Assembly: GCA_963682055.1 (NCBI GenBank)
Contig: OY821750.1
Location: forward strand, 2,420,501-2,484,500
Direction of reading: 5' to 3'
DNA: 64,000 nt
DNA from: Primula veris
Taxonomy: Eukaryota > Streptophyta > Magnoliopsida > Ericales > Primulaceae
Positions 21,613-33,235 of this stretch are shown here, piece by piece. How positions within the stretch are numbered: position 1 is the stretch's first letter; each line of letters starts with the position of its first letter. A program made the translations under genes and the position numbers. The notes below the pieces were generated by a model. The model saw nothing but the letters and a program-made list of their open reading frames with translations, was not told the DNA's origin and ran no database searches.

Positions 21613-24267
21613 GACTGGTGAAAAGATCTCAGTGTAGTCAATTCCTGCCTTTTGCTGGAACCCTTTGACTACTAATCGTGCCTTATACCGTTTTGAGCCA
21701 TCTTGTTCCTCCTTTAGTCGGAACACCTATTTGTTGCTCAGTGCCCTTTTCCCCTTGGGCAGTTCGGCTAACTGCCAAGTCACATTCTTCTCAAGTGACT
21801 TCATCTCATCCTTCATCGCGAGCTCCCACTTTCTCGAGTCTTTCAACTCCAGAGCTTCCTCTCTACTTTCAGGCTCGCCTGCATCACTGAGCAATATGTA
21901 ATGTAGGGAGGGAGAGTATCGGGCAGGAGGTCTCCTCTCGCGATGACCTTAGTCCAATTCAAGTCGAGGAGTTTGGGGCAACTCCTCGTCCTCTTCAGCA
22001 TGTGCTGGTAGGTTGTCGAGCACCACTGGCTCATCTTCAGTGTCATTTTCCAACTCCCTTGGAAACACATTCATGTCGACTATACCACTTTCCTCGGACG
22101 GGAGCGCGTGTTCTTCCACCACCACATTTTGTCGATCTTTGTACAAAATGCTTTCGTTGAAGATGGCATCCTTACTGCGAATGATCCTTTTTGTTTGACC
22201 ATCCCAAAAGCGATATCCAAACTCAGCTCCAACGTACCCCACAAAGTAACACACTTTGGATTTCGATTCAAGCTTGGTACGATCATTTATATCGACATGG
22301 ATATATGACAGACAACCGAACACTTACAAGTGTTCATAAGAGATAGGCTTTCCTATCCACTCTTCTTCGGGAATTCTCCTCTCTAATGGCACTGAGGGTC
22401 CGCGGTTAATGAGGTAAACTACCGTGCTTACTGCATGTGCCCACAAGGCTTTGGGCAACCCACTTTGCAGTCTCATACTCCTAGCATGCTCATTGATTGT
22501 TCGGTTCATTCTTTCGGCCACGCCATTCTGCTGTGGCGTTCTTCGGATGGTCTTCTCCATTCGAATGCCTCTCTATGCACAGAACCCTACGAACTTCGCA
22601 TCAATGTAGTCTTCACCATTATCGGACCTCAAACATTTGAGTTTATTCCTGGTCTCTAGTTCGACCATGGCCTTCCATTCTTGAAATTTCTTAAACACCT
22701 CAGACTTGTGTTTCAAAAAATAGACCCATGTTTTCCTCGTCGAATCATCGATGAAGGTCACATATTACTGAGATCCTTCCAGTGAGATTACTGGAGATGG
22801 TCCCCATACGTCTGAGTGGACCAGTGCTAGCTTCTCCTTCTTGGGAGCTTTTCCACCTTTCCGGAAACTCACTTTCTTCTGCTTCCTGAAGATGCAACCT
22901 TCGTACATGCCGAGGTTGACAGACTTCAAGCCTGGAAGTTTGCTGTCCTTTGCTAACACCTTCATCACCTTCTCACTCATGTGACCCAACCGTCGATGCC
23001 ACAGTTCCGAGCAGTTTTGCGACATAGCTGCCGCAATTGTACGCTCCTCATCGGTCGTCATGTACAGTGTACCGACCTTACTCCCTCGGGCTATCACCAT
23101 AGCTCCTCGTGAAACTTTCCAAGCTACACAGCTGAACGAAATGGAGTGTCTTTCGGCATCGAGTTGACCTACTGAGATCAGATTCTTGGTCAACCTCGGA
23201 ACATGCCTCACTTTCGTTAGCTTCCATACCGACCCGTTTGGAATGCGAATTTTCACATCGCCCATTCCAACAACATCCAACGTTTCTCCGTCGGCTAGAT
23301 AAACTTTACCGAAATTACCGGCAGTGTAATTTTCGAATAAATCCTTCTGAGGGGTTGTGTGAAATGATGACCCAGAGTCTAGAATTCACGATTCTATATT
23401 TCTCTGTTCGGAAAGCAATAAACAGTCATCCGAATCCTCGTCGCTCGCAACATTAACCACGTGATAACGATCGGTACCCTTCTTCGGCTGCTTGCACTCA
23501 TGACTGAAGTGCCCCATACCCTGGCAGTTATAGCATCAAAGATTCTTCTTACTTCGATCGCTATCTTTGTCGTCTCGGCTTTGTCCTCCTCTACCTCGGG
23601 ATTGTGAACGTTCTCTAACGTCCCATACCCTGGCCTTACCCCGGTCTATTGAACCCACGTTCAAGGCTGCTCCATCATTTGAGCATTCACCCATGTCTAA
23701 TCTCATGAGTTCCTCAGCGAGTATTTGATCTCGGATGCCGTTATAAGTCAGTTTCTCCTTTCCAATTGAGTTTCTAATAGCAGCTCGCATGAATTTCCAA
23801 CTGTTTGGTAAAGATGCTAGCAGTATAAGGGCTCTCATTTTGTCTTCAAAAGTTATCTCCACCGCATCCAACTGATTTACAGTGTCGATGAACTTGTTCA
23901 CGTGATTTGCGACAGGTGTGTCCTCAGCCATGCGTAGGTTGAAGAACTTACGCATGAGATGTACCTTGTTGTTCGCGGATGGTTTCTCATACATGTCGGT
24001 GAGGACCTTCATCATCCCCATCGTCGTCGTCTCTCTTGCGATGTTATGTGCTACACTCCTAGACAGTGTTAGGCGGATCACTCCCAACACTTGTCGGTCT
24101 AAGAGTTTCCACGCCTCCTCGGTGGTCGTGGTTGGCCTTTCCTCAAGGAGAAGTGGCTGATGCATCTTCCTCCCGTAAAGGTAGTCCTCTATTTGCATTC
24201 TACAGAATGCGAAGTCCTTCCCGTCGAACTTCTTGATCCCGTGTGCGGTTCTGTCTTCTTTCGCCAT
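21613..24267 (-). pseudogene. Element A gag-protease-integrase-RT start, broken
   Basis: Read on the minus strand from the ATG at 24265-24267 (MAKEDRTAHGIKKFDGKDF). Gag contains LDRQVLGVIRLTLSRSVAHN and runs to a CCHC knuckle CYNCQGMGHFSHEC (about 23500-23535). Then follow the protease motif ILDSGSSFHTT (about 23365), the integrase zinc region (LWHRRLGHMSEKVMKV, near 23000), and integrase catalytic residues in HSDVWGP, RSDNG and NGVAERMNR. The stretch ends with the start of RT ([12 protein letters not shown], about 21690) at the nested LTR. An in-frame TGA stands just before the knuckle (Arg in B) and another before the protease motif (Trp in B). Confidence 0.88.
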
Positions 24268-24278
24268 TGATCTTCTGA

Positions 24279-24290
24279 GCTCTGATACCA
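24279..24290 (-). other. Primer binding site of element A
   Basis: On the minus strand the sequence is TGGTATCAGAGC, the classic complement of the initiator Met tRNA 3' end, 2 nt inside the 5' LTR. Element B has the same site at 39297-39308. Confidence 0.92.
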
Positions 24291-24292
24291 CT

Positions 24293-24642
24293 TGTTGGGC
24301 CGATCAGGCGAACAATGAGAAGGACAGAAAACTGAAACCTAGCACACACTCTTTGATAACGGAGTTCACCCAAATTGGCTACGTCTCCGGGCCGCTACAC
24401 GTGACACTTAATATTATTATAATGAGGATTACAATCGTAATCTAGCTTAATCACAAGCTATGGTTCTCTCGCAAATAGAACTCTCTCACTTATAATATGT
24501 AAAAGGTGTTTGTGTAGGTGTAATTAAAATACAAGATATTGTGGCATATAAATAGAACACTTAGTGGGTCATATTACAATTCCAAGTGATGTGGGATAAA
24601 TAGAAAATATGACCAAACTTTATTTGGCTCCACTACTTAACA
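24293..24642 (-). repeat. 5' LTR of element A (right end on + strand)
   Basis: 350 bp, with the same termini TGTTGGGCCGATC...TTAACA as the left LTR. The AATAA duplication follows immediately at 24643-24647. Confidence 0.92.
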
Positions 24643-27529
24643 AATAATTGCAATGGGCACAAATGTAATAATTAACACTAATAACAATTGCTCACACCTT
24701 CCGTGCACCAACCGTCGTCAGATAAATCTCCTAAATTTTTATTATTATGAATACAATATTCGAATTTGGTATTATTCATTGAAATTATGCAGGTTACTTA
24801 AATTGGGGTATATCGATAATTTGAAAAATAAAGTAAGGATAAATAATTAATTAATTACTGTAAATTGATAATTATTAAAATGAAATGAGGGCGTTTTGGG
24901 GAAAAAAAGGATACAATTTGATAGTTAATTCAAATTTTTTAGAGTTTGCTTATTATAATAGTATCATCCTCACAACAAGACTTTTAGATACTCACAATGC
25001 CTGATTCATTAATTCTCAACTCATTTATGTTTCGGAAACAGGACCATAATGCCTTTTAGCTTGTCTAGAGCATTTACAGCGAGTTTGCTATAAGGCCAGT
25101 TTTCATATAAGGCCAGTTTTCTTATGAAACATATTAGAGTTAGTTGTTGCAAGGTTCAAAAATCAGGACTTATTTAAATTTTAGTACAGGGTCCAAAATT
25201 ATTTAAGTTTTAATCCAGGCCTTATAGAAAACTCATTATTTTTATTTGTTTTCTTATATTTTCATCTGTTTTTTAAAATACAATAGACTTCTATTAACAT
25301 ATTTTATGTCTAAAATCAAGCTTTCATGTTTAAATAAATTTTTACATGTAAAATATAGTTATTGACTAAAAATTCATAATTTTCATCTATTTTTTAAAAT
25401 ACAAATTATTGACTTCTATTAACATATTTTACTTCTAAAATTCAACTTTTATGTTTAAAGAAACTATGTAAAATACAGATTATTGACTCAAAAATCATAA
25501 TTTTCATCTGCTTTTATATTTTCATATTTTTTTTAAAAAATACAAATTATTGACTTGTAGTAGCATATTTTACGTTTAAAATTAAGCTTTCTCATTTAAA
25601 TAAAATTCTACATATAAAATATAGATTATTGACTCGTACAAATACAGATTTCAATTTTTTATTTGTTTTATTCTTTCATCTGTTTTTATATTTTGAACTA
25701 AAATTTAAATAAGTTGTATTTTCTATACCTACACTTAATAAAAGATCAAAAATTAGACCGGACAAAAAATTTCCCTACATATTATGTATACAATATGGCC
25801 CAATTAGCAGCTTTGATATTCAATATCTATTTTACAAAAAATGTATTCTATAGCTTAACAATAGTTATAGCGTCAAAACACTATCTTTGCTTTCGTTTTT
25901 ATCTTTTTATCAATTCGTCCATATATATATATATATGTTTTTCTTTGTTTCAATCTCTCTTTCCTTTTAGTTATCTCCATATCTGTCCTCTCTTTCATTT
26001 TTATTTATTTATGTTTTTAATAATTCTCTATTTTGTGATGGTATAGTTGATTAGTAATCTGATATTATTTTTCAAATTATATTACATTCTATAATTTTTC
26101 TAGATGTAGAAAAGATTTTGTTATATAAAGTTAATGCTTCGAAATTGGGTTACATTCTATAATCTGAAAATAGTTTGTTATTTTTATTGTGTTGTTGTTT
26201 TATCTAAGATATAAAAAGAATTATTTAGATAATTTGATGTATAAGAAAATATCTTAAATAACTGTGTATTTTAGATAATTTATTGTGAAAAAGGTATTAT
26301 AAATAATACGTAAAATAGATATTCAGTCTTGATACTGTAAAATAGATAATTTGTCTACCAAGTGAATAAAAGACAATGACCACACAAAGTAAATTAGTCA
26401 AACATAATCAAAATCAGTCAGAATCAACCCCCAATTATAACCACTTGATTATGTATCAGCCAACTTTAACCACTCGCTTACGTATCTAGATCAGAATCGA
26501 AATTATTCAGTTTATTTATGTGTATTGATGTGAGCGGGTGTGTGTATGAGAGAAAGTTAAGTTGTGGCCAAACTTTGTTTGCAGTTTACTACGAATCCTT
26601 CATGTTTATGGTTCAATCAAGTTAAGAGAAATCAATTTGGCAGAAATTGAGGTTAAATTTTACATAAGCTAGTTTTGCATTTTGATAGATATAACTTGAA
26701 GTGAATGATATTATATTGTGAACTTTATTTTTTCATGTTTTAGTTATTTAATGTGAATGATTAATTGAAGGATGGCTGCATGCGATTTTTATAATCACAT
26801 TATATATATACCTAAGGTTCGGGCCACCTCAGCAACGGGAGTAGCTATGGAAATTGACCCATGTTATCATGAGTTTTAATTTTATATTCAATTTCGTGTT
26901 CAGTTACTTATTCTCAATCAAATTTTAAAATTTCATAATTTGTTCTGCAAATTTATAAATTTTTATATTATATTAGATTTAAATTTTAAAATATTTGGAC
27001 ATAATATTGTTTTAAACAATTTTTCTAAGATTTAATGTATAATTTATACTAATTTATACATTTATTCCAAAATAAATTATTTGTGGATTTTTTTTAAAGT
27101 AATTATTGAAATGTATTAATACATGTCTTATAATAACTGTATATTTTTTTTCAAATTTTTTAAAAAACATTTTTGGATAAAATAATAAAGAAGACATCAA
27201 AGGTAGTAAATAATACGAAATAGAAGATTTGGATACGTTAACTTATGACACTTAGCTACACATTTAATATAGTAAGTAATTAAATCAACTCACTTGTCAA
27301 CTTTAAGAAAGCACCAATTAATGTACTTTTAAAATATCTTATCTGGAGACATTAGAGTTTACTAATATGCCAAATAATTTATATTATAAAATGCCGGCCA
27401 ATCCAAACGCGCATGCTTTCTCTTAATTTCCTCTATTATTAAAAATATCCGAAAGAAGGTTTATGTTTTCCCCAGCTCAAATCCTTTAAAGTGTTGTTTA
27501 AATAATCCAATGTGAATATTTCCACGGGG

Positions 27530-27722
27530 CACTGCAAAATAATATTTGATTTAGTGAGAGTAAAAAACTGTCACAAGCCTGTCACTAAATTAAAAAGCTG
27601 TCACAAATCTGTCGCAAATTTACTAAACTGTCATAAAGCCGTCACAAAAACCGTTGCTAATAAGCCCATAACAAAAAATACCGTCACTAATTTCGTCGTT
27701 ATTTAAGTATTTGTTTGTAGTG
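27530..27722. mobile_element. Miniature CACTA (En/Spm-type) element, TSD GGG
   Basis: 193 bp with terminal inverted repeats CACTGCAAA (left) and TTTGTAGTG (right), differing at one position, and an exact 3-bp TSD GGG (27527-27529 and 27723-27725). Inside are several CTGTCACAA / CCGTCACTAA-like subterminal repeats in varying form. These are the hallmarks of CACTA elements, and the size makes it non-autonomous. It is absent from duplication copy 1, so it probably inserted after the duplication. The short frame across it only reflects the repeats. Confidence 0.85.
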
Positions 27723-28487
27723 GGGTAAGGTCAGCTTGCCCATATCTCTACCACTTGATTTTTCTGCCTTCATAATATTTAGATAGAAATTCCTCATACA
27801 AAAATTATGGACGTATAGTTGTTTCAAGAAAAAGGAACCTCAACCTTGAACTGCATCAGTCTCAACCTTGAATCTAAAAGGATAATTGAACAACAGAAGT
27901 GGCAGATAATTAAGGGAATGAATAAATAACAACTTTAATAAGATCCACATAAAAAAATCGATAAGATCCATTGCAGTCATATTAAGCCTTCCATTTCCTA
28001 TTCAAGCTTTTTATTTTGCTCTTTTGTAAGTTTGTTTCATTTTGCTACAGATACTTTATTCTCAGATTGGTGCATTTTTGGCCCGGTCGTTTTGTAGGGT
28101 TTTTTCCCTGCATTTTTAATTTTCCTCAATTAATAAATAAAAATATGGGGTTTCCTCACCCATAAGAAAAAAAAAGCCTTCCATTTCCCGCTCCCACCTC
28201 ACACTTTCCATGTCAACTTCCAACTTCTTGAGACAAATAACACAAGCAGCCGTGATGAAACCAGAATCCTAAGTAGAAGGGGCCGATTTCTATATAAAAA
28301 ATTTCCAACCCTATGTAAGTATTTTTTTCCGCAATGGGGGTGGGGTTGTTTGAATTTTTTGATTGAAATACATAGAATTTTTTTACTTTTTCATTAAAAA
28401 AAATTCAAAATAGGAGGGGCGATGACTCCCCGACTTCCCCCGCCTAGTTCCTTAACACAAGTAAGATAGCAATAACATAACCTCAAT

Positions 28488-29011
28488 CACAGAGCAAAGT
28501 TGCAGAATAAAATAAAATAAAGCATGCTAAAAAGTTAAAATTTTCTTATAAAAGCACTTGGTTCATTTCTAGTCTCTGTGGAGATTATCAAAGCACTTTA
28601 TGTTCCCCTAAAAATAGGACGCACATTGTGTGCCTGAATGTCTCTTGTGTACATGTCAGTATGCTATATGTTCTCGCCATTAATTAGATGATCATTGTCT
28701 CATTGAAAAACTTTAAAAAAAATTGAAATTGGTAATGATTTTGATTTTCATGCGAAATAAATCAAGTTCTTTGCAAAATGTTTTGTTTGAAGACAAACTT
28801 CCAAAAAAAAAGGAACTAGTAAATTTTAACACGTTAAGTGATCATTCAATGGTTTTACCTAAGAAAGCTATGCAGTGCTAACTACTTCTACCTTTAGATT
28901 ATTGATTTTTGTCTTCTCATTACCTAATACACATTTGTTTAACTAATTAGCATCTGTCTGCGACATGATTTTGGTTATTTTAATAGGTATTGCATGATTA
29001 AGTGTAACAAT
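28488..29011. other. 524-bp block upstream of P450 copy 2, missing from copy 1
   Basis: Copy 1 reads straight from CCTCAAT to AATCTGCATC (9934-9949), whereas here 524 bp intervene. The block is bounded by the 4-bp direct repeat CAAT (28484-28487 and 29008-29011), of which copy 1 keeps one. That fits a deletion in copy 1 through microhomology. An insertion with a 4-bp TSD is less likely, since no terminal repeats are seen. It lies about 100-620 bp before the start codon and may therefore matter for expression. No coding frame. Confidence 0.8.
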
Positions 29012-29043
29012 AATCTGCATCTACTGGCACAAGTATCATGACC

Positions 29044-29068
29044 TGTGTGTGTGTATATATATATATAT
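29044..29068. repeat. TG/TA microsatellite in the P450 copy 2 proximal promoter
   Basis: A shorter version of the run at 9972-10004, ending about 43 bp before the ATG at 29111. Confidence 0.8.
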
Positions 29069-29110
29069 TCACATGTCTGACATACTTTAAACTTCAAAGC
29101 ATAACAAGAA

Positions 29111-31167
29111 ATGGCAAGCATGGTTGTATTCCTGTGGGAACAAGGAAACATGTTTCTAGTTCCATTTTTAGCAACTTACCAAAAAGAAATTGCCAATTCA
29201 ACTCCATTTTTTGTCCTTCTTTTCTCTTTGGTTCTCATCATTGTCATACGATTATTCTTCATGCCAACAACGAGACGAAAAAACCTACCCCCTGCACCGA
29301 AGAGACTTCCAATCATAGGCAACCTCCACCAACTAGGGATCCCCCTACACCATACCCTCTATTCACTCTCCAAAAAGTATGGCCCTGTCATGCAACTTCG
29401 CCTTGGCCGCATACCCGTACTCGTGATCTCTTCAGCAGAAGCAGCTGAGGAGGTCATGAAAACTCATGATCTTGCTTTTTCCACTAGGCGCAATTTCAAG
29501 ATTAACAACAAGCTTCTCTATGACTCAAAAGATGTTGCTGTAGCCCCCTATGGCGAATATTGGAGGCAAATGAAAAGTATTTTTGTGCTCCGGCTGCTAA
29601 GCAACAAAAGGGTCCGATCATTCCGTTCAGTGAGAGAAGAGAAAACCTTGGAGTTGATGAAGAAAATTGAAAGATCTCCACATCAAGAGTTGAATGTGAG
29701 CAATCTTCTTGGATCACTCACACTTGATATGGTGTGCGAGGTAGTTTTAGGGAAGATGAAAGAGGTGGAAGGGGATAAAGGAGAAAAATTCAAGAAATTG
29801 TTAAATGAGCTAATGAGGATAGTGGGTGGTTTCGATTTGGGGGAGGTTATTCCTTGGCTTGATTGGGTGAGTCGTGTGAGCGGAAAGGATTCTCAGGTAG
29901 ACCGAGTGGCAAAAGGGATCGACGTAGTTTTAGAAGAAGTGGTCCAAGGACGTATGGATGGAGGCAGAGATGGAACAAGTAAACATTTTGATGATGAAGA
30001 CTTTGTTGATATTCTACTAAACATTCAGAAGGAAGAGGGATCTGGTATATCAATAGAGAGAGATGGCATTAAAGCCTTACTTTTGGTAAGCAGCTTCTTT
30101 TTTCCAGGCACTTAATACTTAAGCTTTCCATCGAAAATTGTATTGACTAATTGCAGAATGTGTTTTCTTGTTAAAATTGTTTCTTCTTGCTGAATGTGTT
30201 TCTCCTAATCACGGTCGTAAAAGGATTCTGAAATTTTTTGTTAGTGTTTTGGTCTCTTCAGAATTTCCTCTAAAGGATTTCTAGAGGATCCAATTAAAAA
30301 TTGATACAGACATGAATCCACATAAACAGAGAAGTTTTTTAGATACTTCCTCCATATTGGATGATTATATCGGAGCCTTTAAGTAAACACGAGACATGTG
30401 GTACTCAGAGCCCTTGATCTAGATATAGAGGTTTTAGATAAGGACCATATCCAAATAATCTAACCTTCGATATTTTCAGAAAGATGTTTTTAACTGAAGT
30501 CATAGGCTTGATAATGATATCAAGAAGCTTACAAATATGGTGCTTTTTGCAGGATGCTTTCGCCGCTGGAAGTGATACCACATCCACTCTCTTAGAATGG
30601 GAAATGTCAGAACTACTAAAACACCCTAGTGTTATGAAACGATTGCAAGACGAGATAAGATGTATTTGTAAAGGCAAGTCCAACATAATAGAAGAGGACT
30701 TGGAAAAAACAAACTATCTGAAAGCTGTTGTCAAAGAGACACTTCGTCTACATCCTCCTTTTCCGATGCCAGTCCCGAGAGAAGCGAGGGAAGATACCAA
30801 GGTGATGGGTTATGACGTTGAGGCCGAGACAATGGTTATAGTCAATCTTTGGGCAATCGGTAGGGACCCAAAATATTGGGAGAACCCTGATGAGTTCCAA
30901 CCAGAGAGATTTATGGATTCCACTGTCGATTTTAAGGGAAACCATTTTCAGTTTATTCCATTTGGAGCTGGCAGGAGAGGTTGTCCTGGGATCTCTTTTG
31001 CCACAGTCATGAATGAGATTGTTTTGGCGAATCTCGTGAACAAATTTGATTGGAAACTTCCAAATAAAATGGCTGTTGGGGACTTGGACATGACCGAAAG
31101 CGGAGATTTTACCATCCATAGGAAAATACCACTGATTGCCATGGCAATTCCACATTCTTTTGAATGA
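29111..31167 (+). CDS. Cytochrome P450, CYP71 clan (CYP71A-like), copy 2
   Basis: Exons 29111-30085 and 30553-31167, intron 467 bp with the same splice sites as copy 1, 529 residues. All P450 signatures are intact: membrane anchor, proline hinge with KRLPIIGNLHQLG, WRQMK, AAGSDTT, KETLRLHPP, FQPERF and FGAGRRGCPG with Cys469. Compared with copy 1 there are 11 substitutions: V21A, T65R, K133N, F203L, R209C, T216M, E272V, R284G, Q296E, V339L and A477V. F203L, R209C and T216M cluster in the region where CYP71 enzymes have a substrate-recognition site (inference from family knowledge). The gene therefore looks functional and recently duplicated. Its promoter keeps 524 bp that copy 1 lacks. A possible AATAAA signal is at 31195-31200. 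Substrate unknown. Confidence 0.93.
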
Positions 31168-31687
31168 GTTCCCAAACTAATTAAAAGAGACAGGAATAAA
31201 TGATCCGACTGCCAATGGGGACAATTGCATTATGCTTTATCTAGTCTTTCTTGATATATTATTTTCAAGTTGTCTTTGTTATTTTCTGTTTTGTTAAATG
31301 GTTTTTGCAAAATGTTTTTGATCGATTACGTTCCCCTTGTTAAAATGATATTGTTTCAGCGTTGTATGAATCTGCCCTTCACAGGGGGCTGTAGCGGTCA
31401 GATTAGTTTTTTTTCTATGTTTTGACGATGGCCGAAATCAGTTTTAGCAATCAGATGAGTCATTAGGACGTTATATATATATGTTCCTATAGCAGTCCCT
31501 ATTTCGGTTAATAATTCGAATATAATATATGTTAGCTACAAAGTACAAGTCTATTGTAGCGTATTTGTTTGTCACTATATTGTCAAAATTAGATTGAGTT
31601 AACTTATATTGAACTCTTATCATATTAACAGTTAATGCGTAACACGTTTGTTTAGTTGTGTTTAAATATAGGTTGAAATTATAATCT

Positions 31688-32298
31688 CAGTTATAACTGA
31701 AACTGGCGGACAGATTACTTGGCGATTAAGTCAAATATATTCTAAAAGTTCCACAAACGTGAGCAGCAAGTCGAGAAAATTTCGTGCAATATCGAAAGAT
31801 TAGATTGAAGAGAATGAAAAGATTTTCTTGATGGATTAGAAGACTTGAACAATAAAGAAGAATCTTAGTCAAAAAACGAAAGAGAGAAAAAGGAAATAAT
31901 TCCTATTTGATTAAGATTATAATTCTTTGTAAGGCTATAAATAAATACAATTAGACTCTAATATTTTGCGTCTCTAAATCATAGATTATACCACAAATAG
32001 AGAGAAAGAGACCCACAAAATATTATAGAGGAAAAAATTATTTTTTGAGAGAAATTTATGACGGAATGTCATTAGATATTGAGAGTTGTTAGGTAGAAGT
32101 AATAGTTTGATAGAAAAATACTAGTGAGTGGGTCATTGAGTATTGTAAGACTTGAGTCTACTATTTTAAGGTTGACAATATAAATAAATACCGGGTGAGT
32201 GGCTCAAAGACGTAGATGTGGTCAGCACATCGAACTTCGTAATTAAAGATCGTGTGTTATTTACTATTCTGTCAGAACTTTTCAGTTATAACTGAAAC
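31688..32298. mobile_element. LTR-like remnant downstream of P450 copy 2
   Basis: Counterpart of 12619-13241, with the same flanking direct repeat CAGTTATAACTGAAAC (31688-31703 and 32283-32298). It was carried along in the segmental duplication. Classification is tentative. Confidence 0.35.
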
Positions 32299-32829
32299 AG
32301 AATCTCAGTTATACCTGAAACGCCTAATAGCATTCAGAATATTATGCAAACGTATTTTTCAATATATAAATGAAATTTATAGAGAGGATGAGAATTTATG
32401 ATATATGGATGCAGAATTGGATGAAAACAAGGGTGTAGGGTCATATATATATAGGAAACAAAAGAGTGCAAAAGAAAAGACAACCTTTGAAAATAGTTTA
32501 AGAATATGTTTGGAACCCGAAAATGTGGCGGGAAAAGAAAAGAAAAGAAATGAAAATTAATATGAAATCATTTTCCGCTTATGTGTTTGGAAGATTGGAA
32601 AAAGAAAAGAAAGGAGAGAGAGAGCTAGCCTTAATTTTCTCTTTTTTTTTTTCACTTTTGTAAAAAAAATGTTTTCCCTCACTCTACACAATTTTTTTTC
32701 ATTTTTTCTTTCATTGGTTTTTTTTATGTAATTAAACAAAATATCAAACAGACTCTCTTTCTCTCTACCTATCCTTAAGCAAACAAGGTAAGCCCTCTAG
32801 ATTAATTTTTTCTCTTTTTGAGTTCTCGG

Positions 32830-33235
32830 TATTTGGTAGGTTCAAATTTTATCATGTTCGAATTGTCAACTTTTCGTCAGCTTTTCCGCTTTTTAATTTG
32901 TATTCGTAATTTTTTTTTTTTAAGTCAACATATAATTTTAATTCTAAAGTGTTTGTTAAAAAAAACTGTAAATTTTGACATTTTATATTTTTTTTGGGTA
33001 TTTATTAATATTATTATCTTATAAATTGTCAACAAACAATTAAACATAAAAAATATATAAATATCAAATTTTACAGATGTTTTTGAACAAATACTTTATT
33101 AATAAAATAGTAATTTTATTGACAGAAAAATATTGAAAAATTTACGAATACATATGAAAAAACCGAAAACCTGACGAAAACTTGAGAATTCGAACCTGAT
33201 AAAATTTGAACCCGATAAAATTTGAACCCGTATTT
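32830..33235. mobile_element. Foldback / MITE-like element of about 400 bp
   Basis: The left arm (from about 32836, GGTTCAAATTTTATCATGTT, then AACTTTTCGTCAG) is the inverse complement of the right arm (about 33170-33225, CTGACGAAAACTTGAGAATT, then AACCTGATAAAATTTGAACC). The match continues with lower identity towards the centre. The right arm has one extra copy of GATAAAATTTGAACCC. The interior is AT-rich and non-coding. No clear TSD was found, so the family is open. Confidence 0.6.

Larger units (their letters stand above)
17938..24642 (-). mobile_element. Ty1/copia element A (Tnt1-like), full length but inactive, TSD AATAA
   Basis: A complete copia element on the minus strand, bounded by 350-bp LTRs (17938-18287 and 24293-24642) and an exact TSD AATAA (17933-17937 and 24643-24647). 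A tRNA-Met-type primer binding site lies at 24279-24290 and a polypurine tract at 18288-18300. The gag-PR-INT-RT-RH order on the minus strand is that of the Tnt1/Tork type. Without the nested solo LTR (19732-21607 plus 5 bp) the element is 4824 bp, nearly the same as its relative B (4829 bp). By eye the LTRs differ at about 18 of 350 positions. Several nonsense codons make it inactive. Confidence 0.92.
24750..32512 (+). repeat. Segmental duplication, copy 2 (contains P450 copy 2)
   Basis: Matches 6076-13453. Specific to this copy are a 193-bp CACTA-type miniature element (27530-27722) within a longer non-matching stretch of about 480 bp (27360-27840), and a 524-bp block near the promoter (28488-29011). 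The copy 1 insertion at 8210-8634 is missing. I see no coding sequence from 24750 to 29110; open frames in the AT-rich part are shared with copy 1 and look like chance. To the right, 32513 onward has no relation to the DNA that follows copy 1. Confidence 0.9.

Noticed and set aside
24279..24290. TGGTATCAGAGC motif as part of a tRNA gene
   Set aside because: It is the primer binding site of element A, with no tRNA-like sequence around it.
22013..24445. Plus-strand open frames within element A (and similar ones in B and C)
   Set aside because: Antisense shadows of the minus-strand gag-pol frames.
27512..27706. Small frame encoding a repetitive CHK-VT pattern
   Set aside because: Caused by the subterminal repeats of the miniature CACTA element, not a protein.
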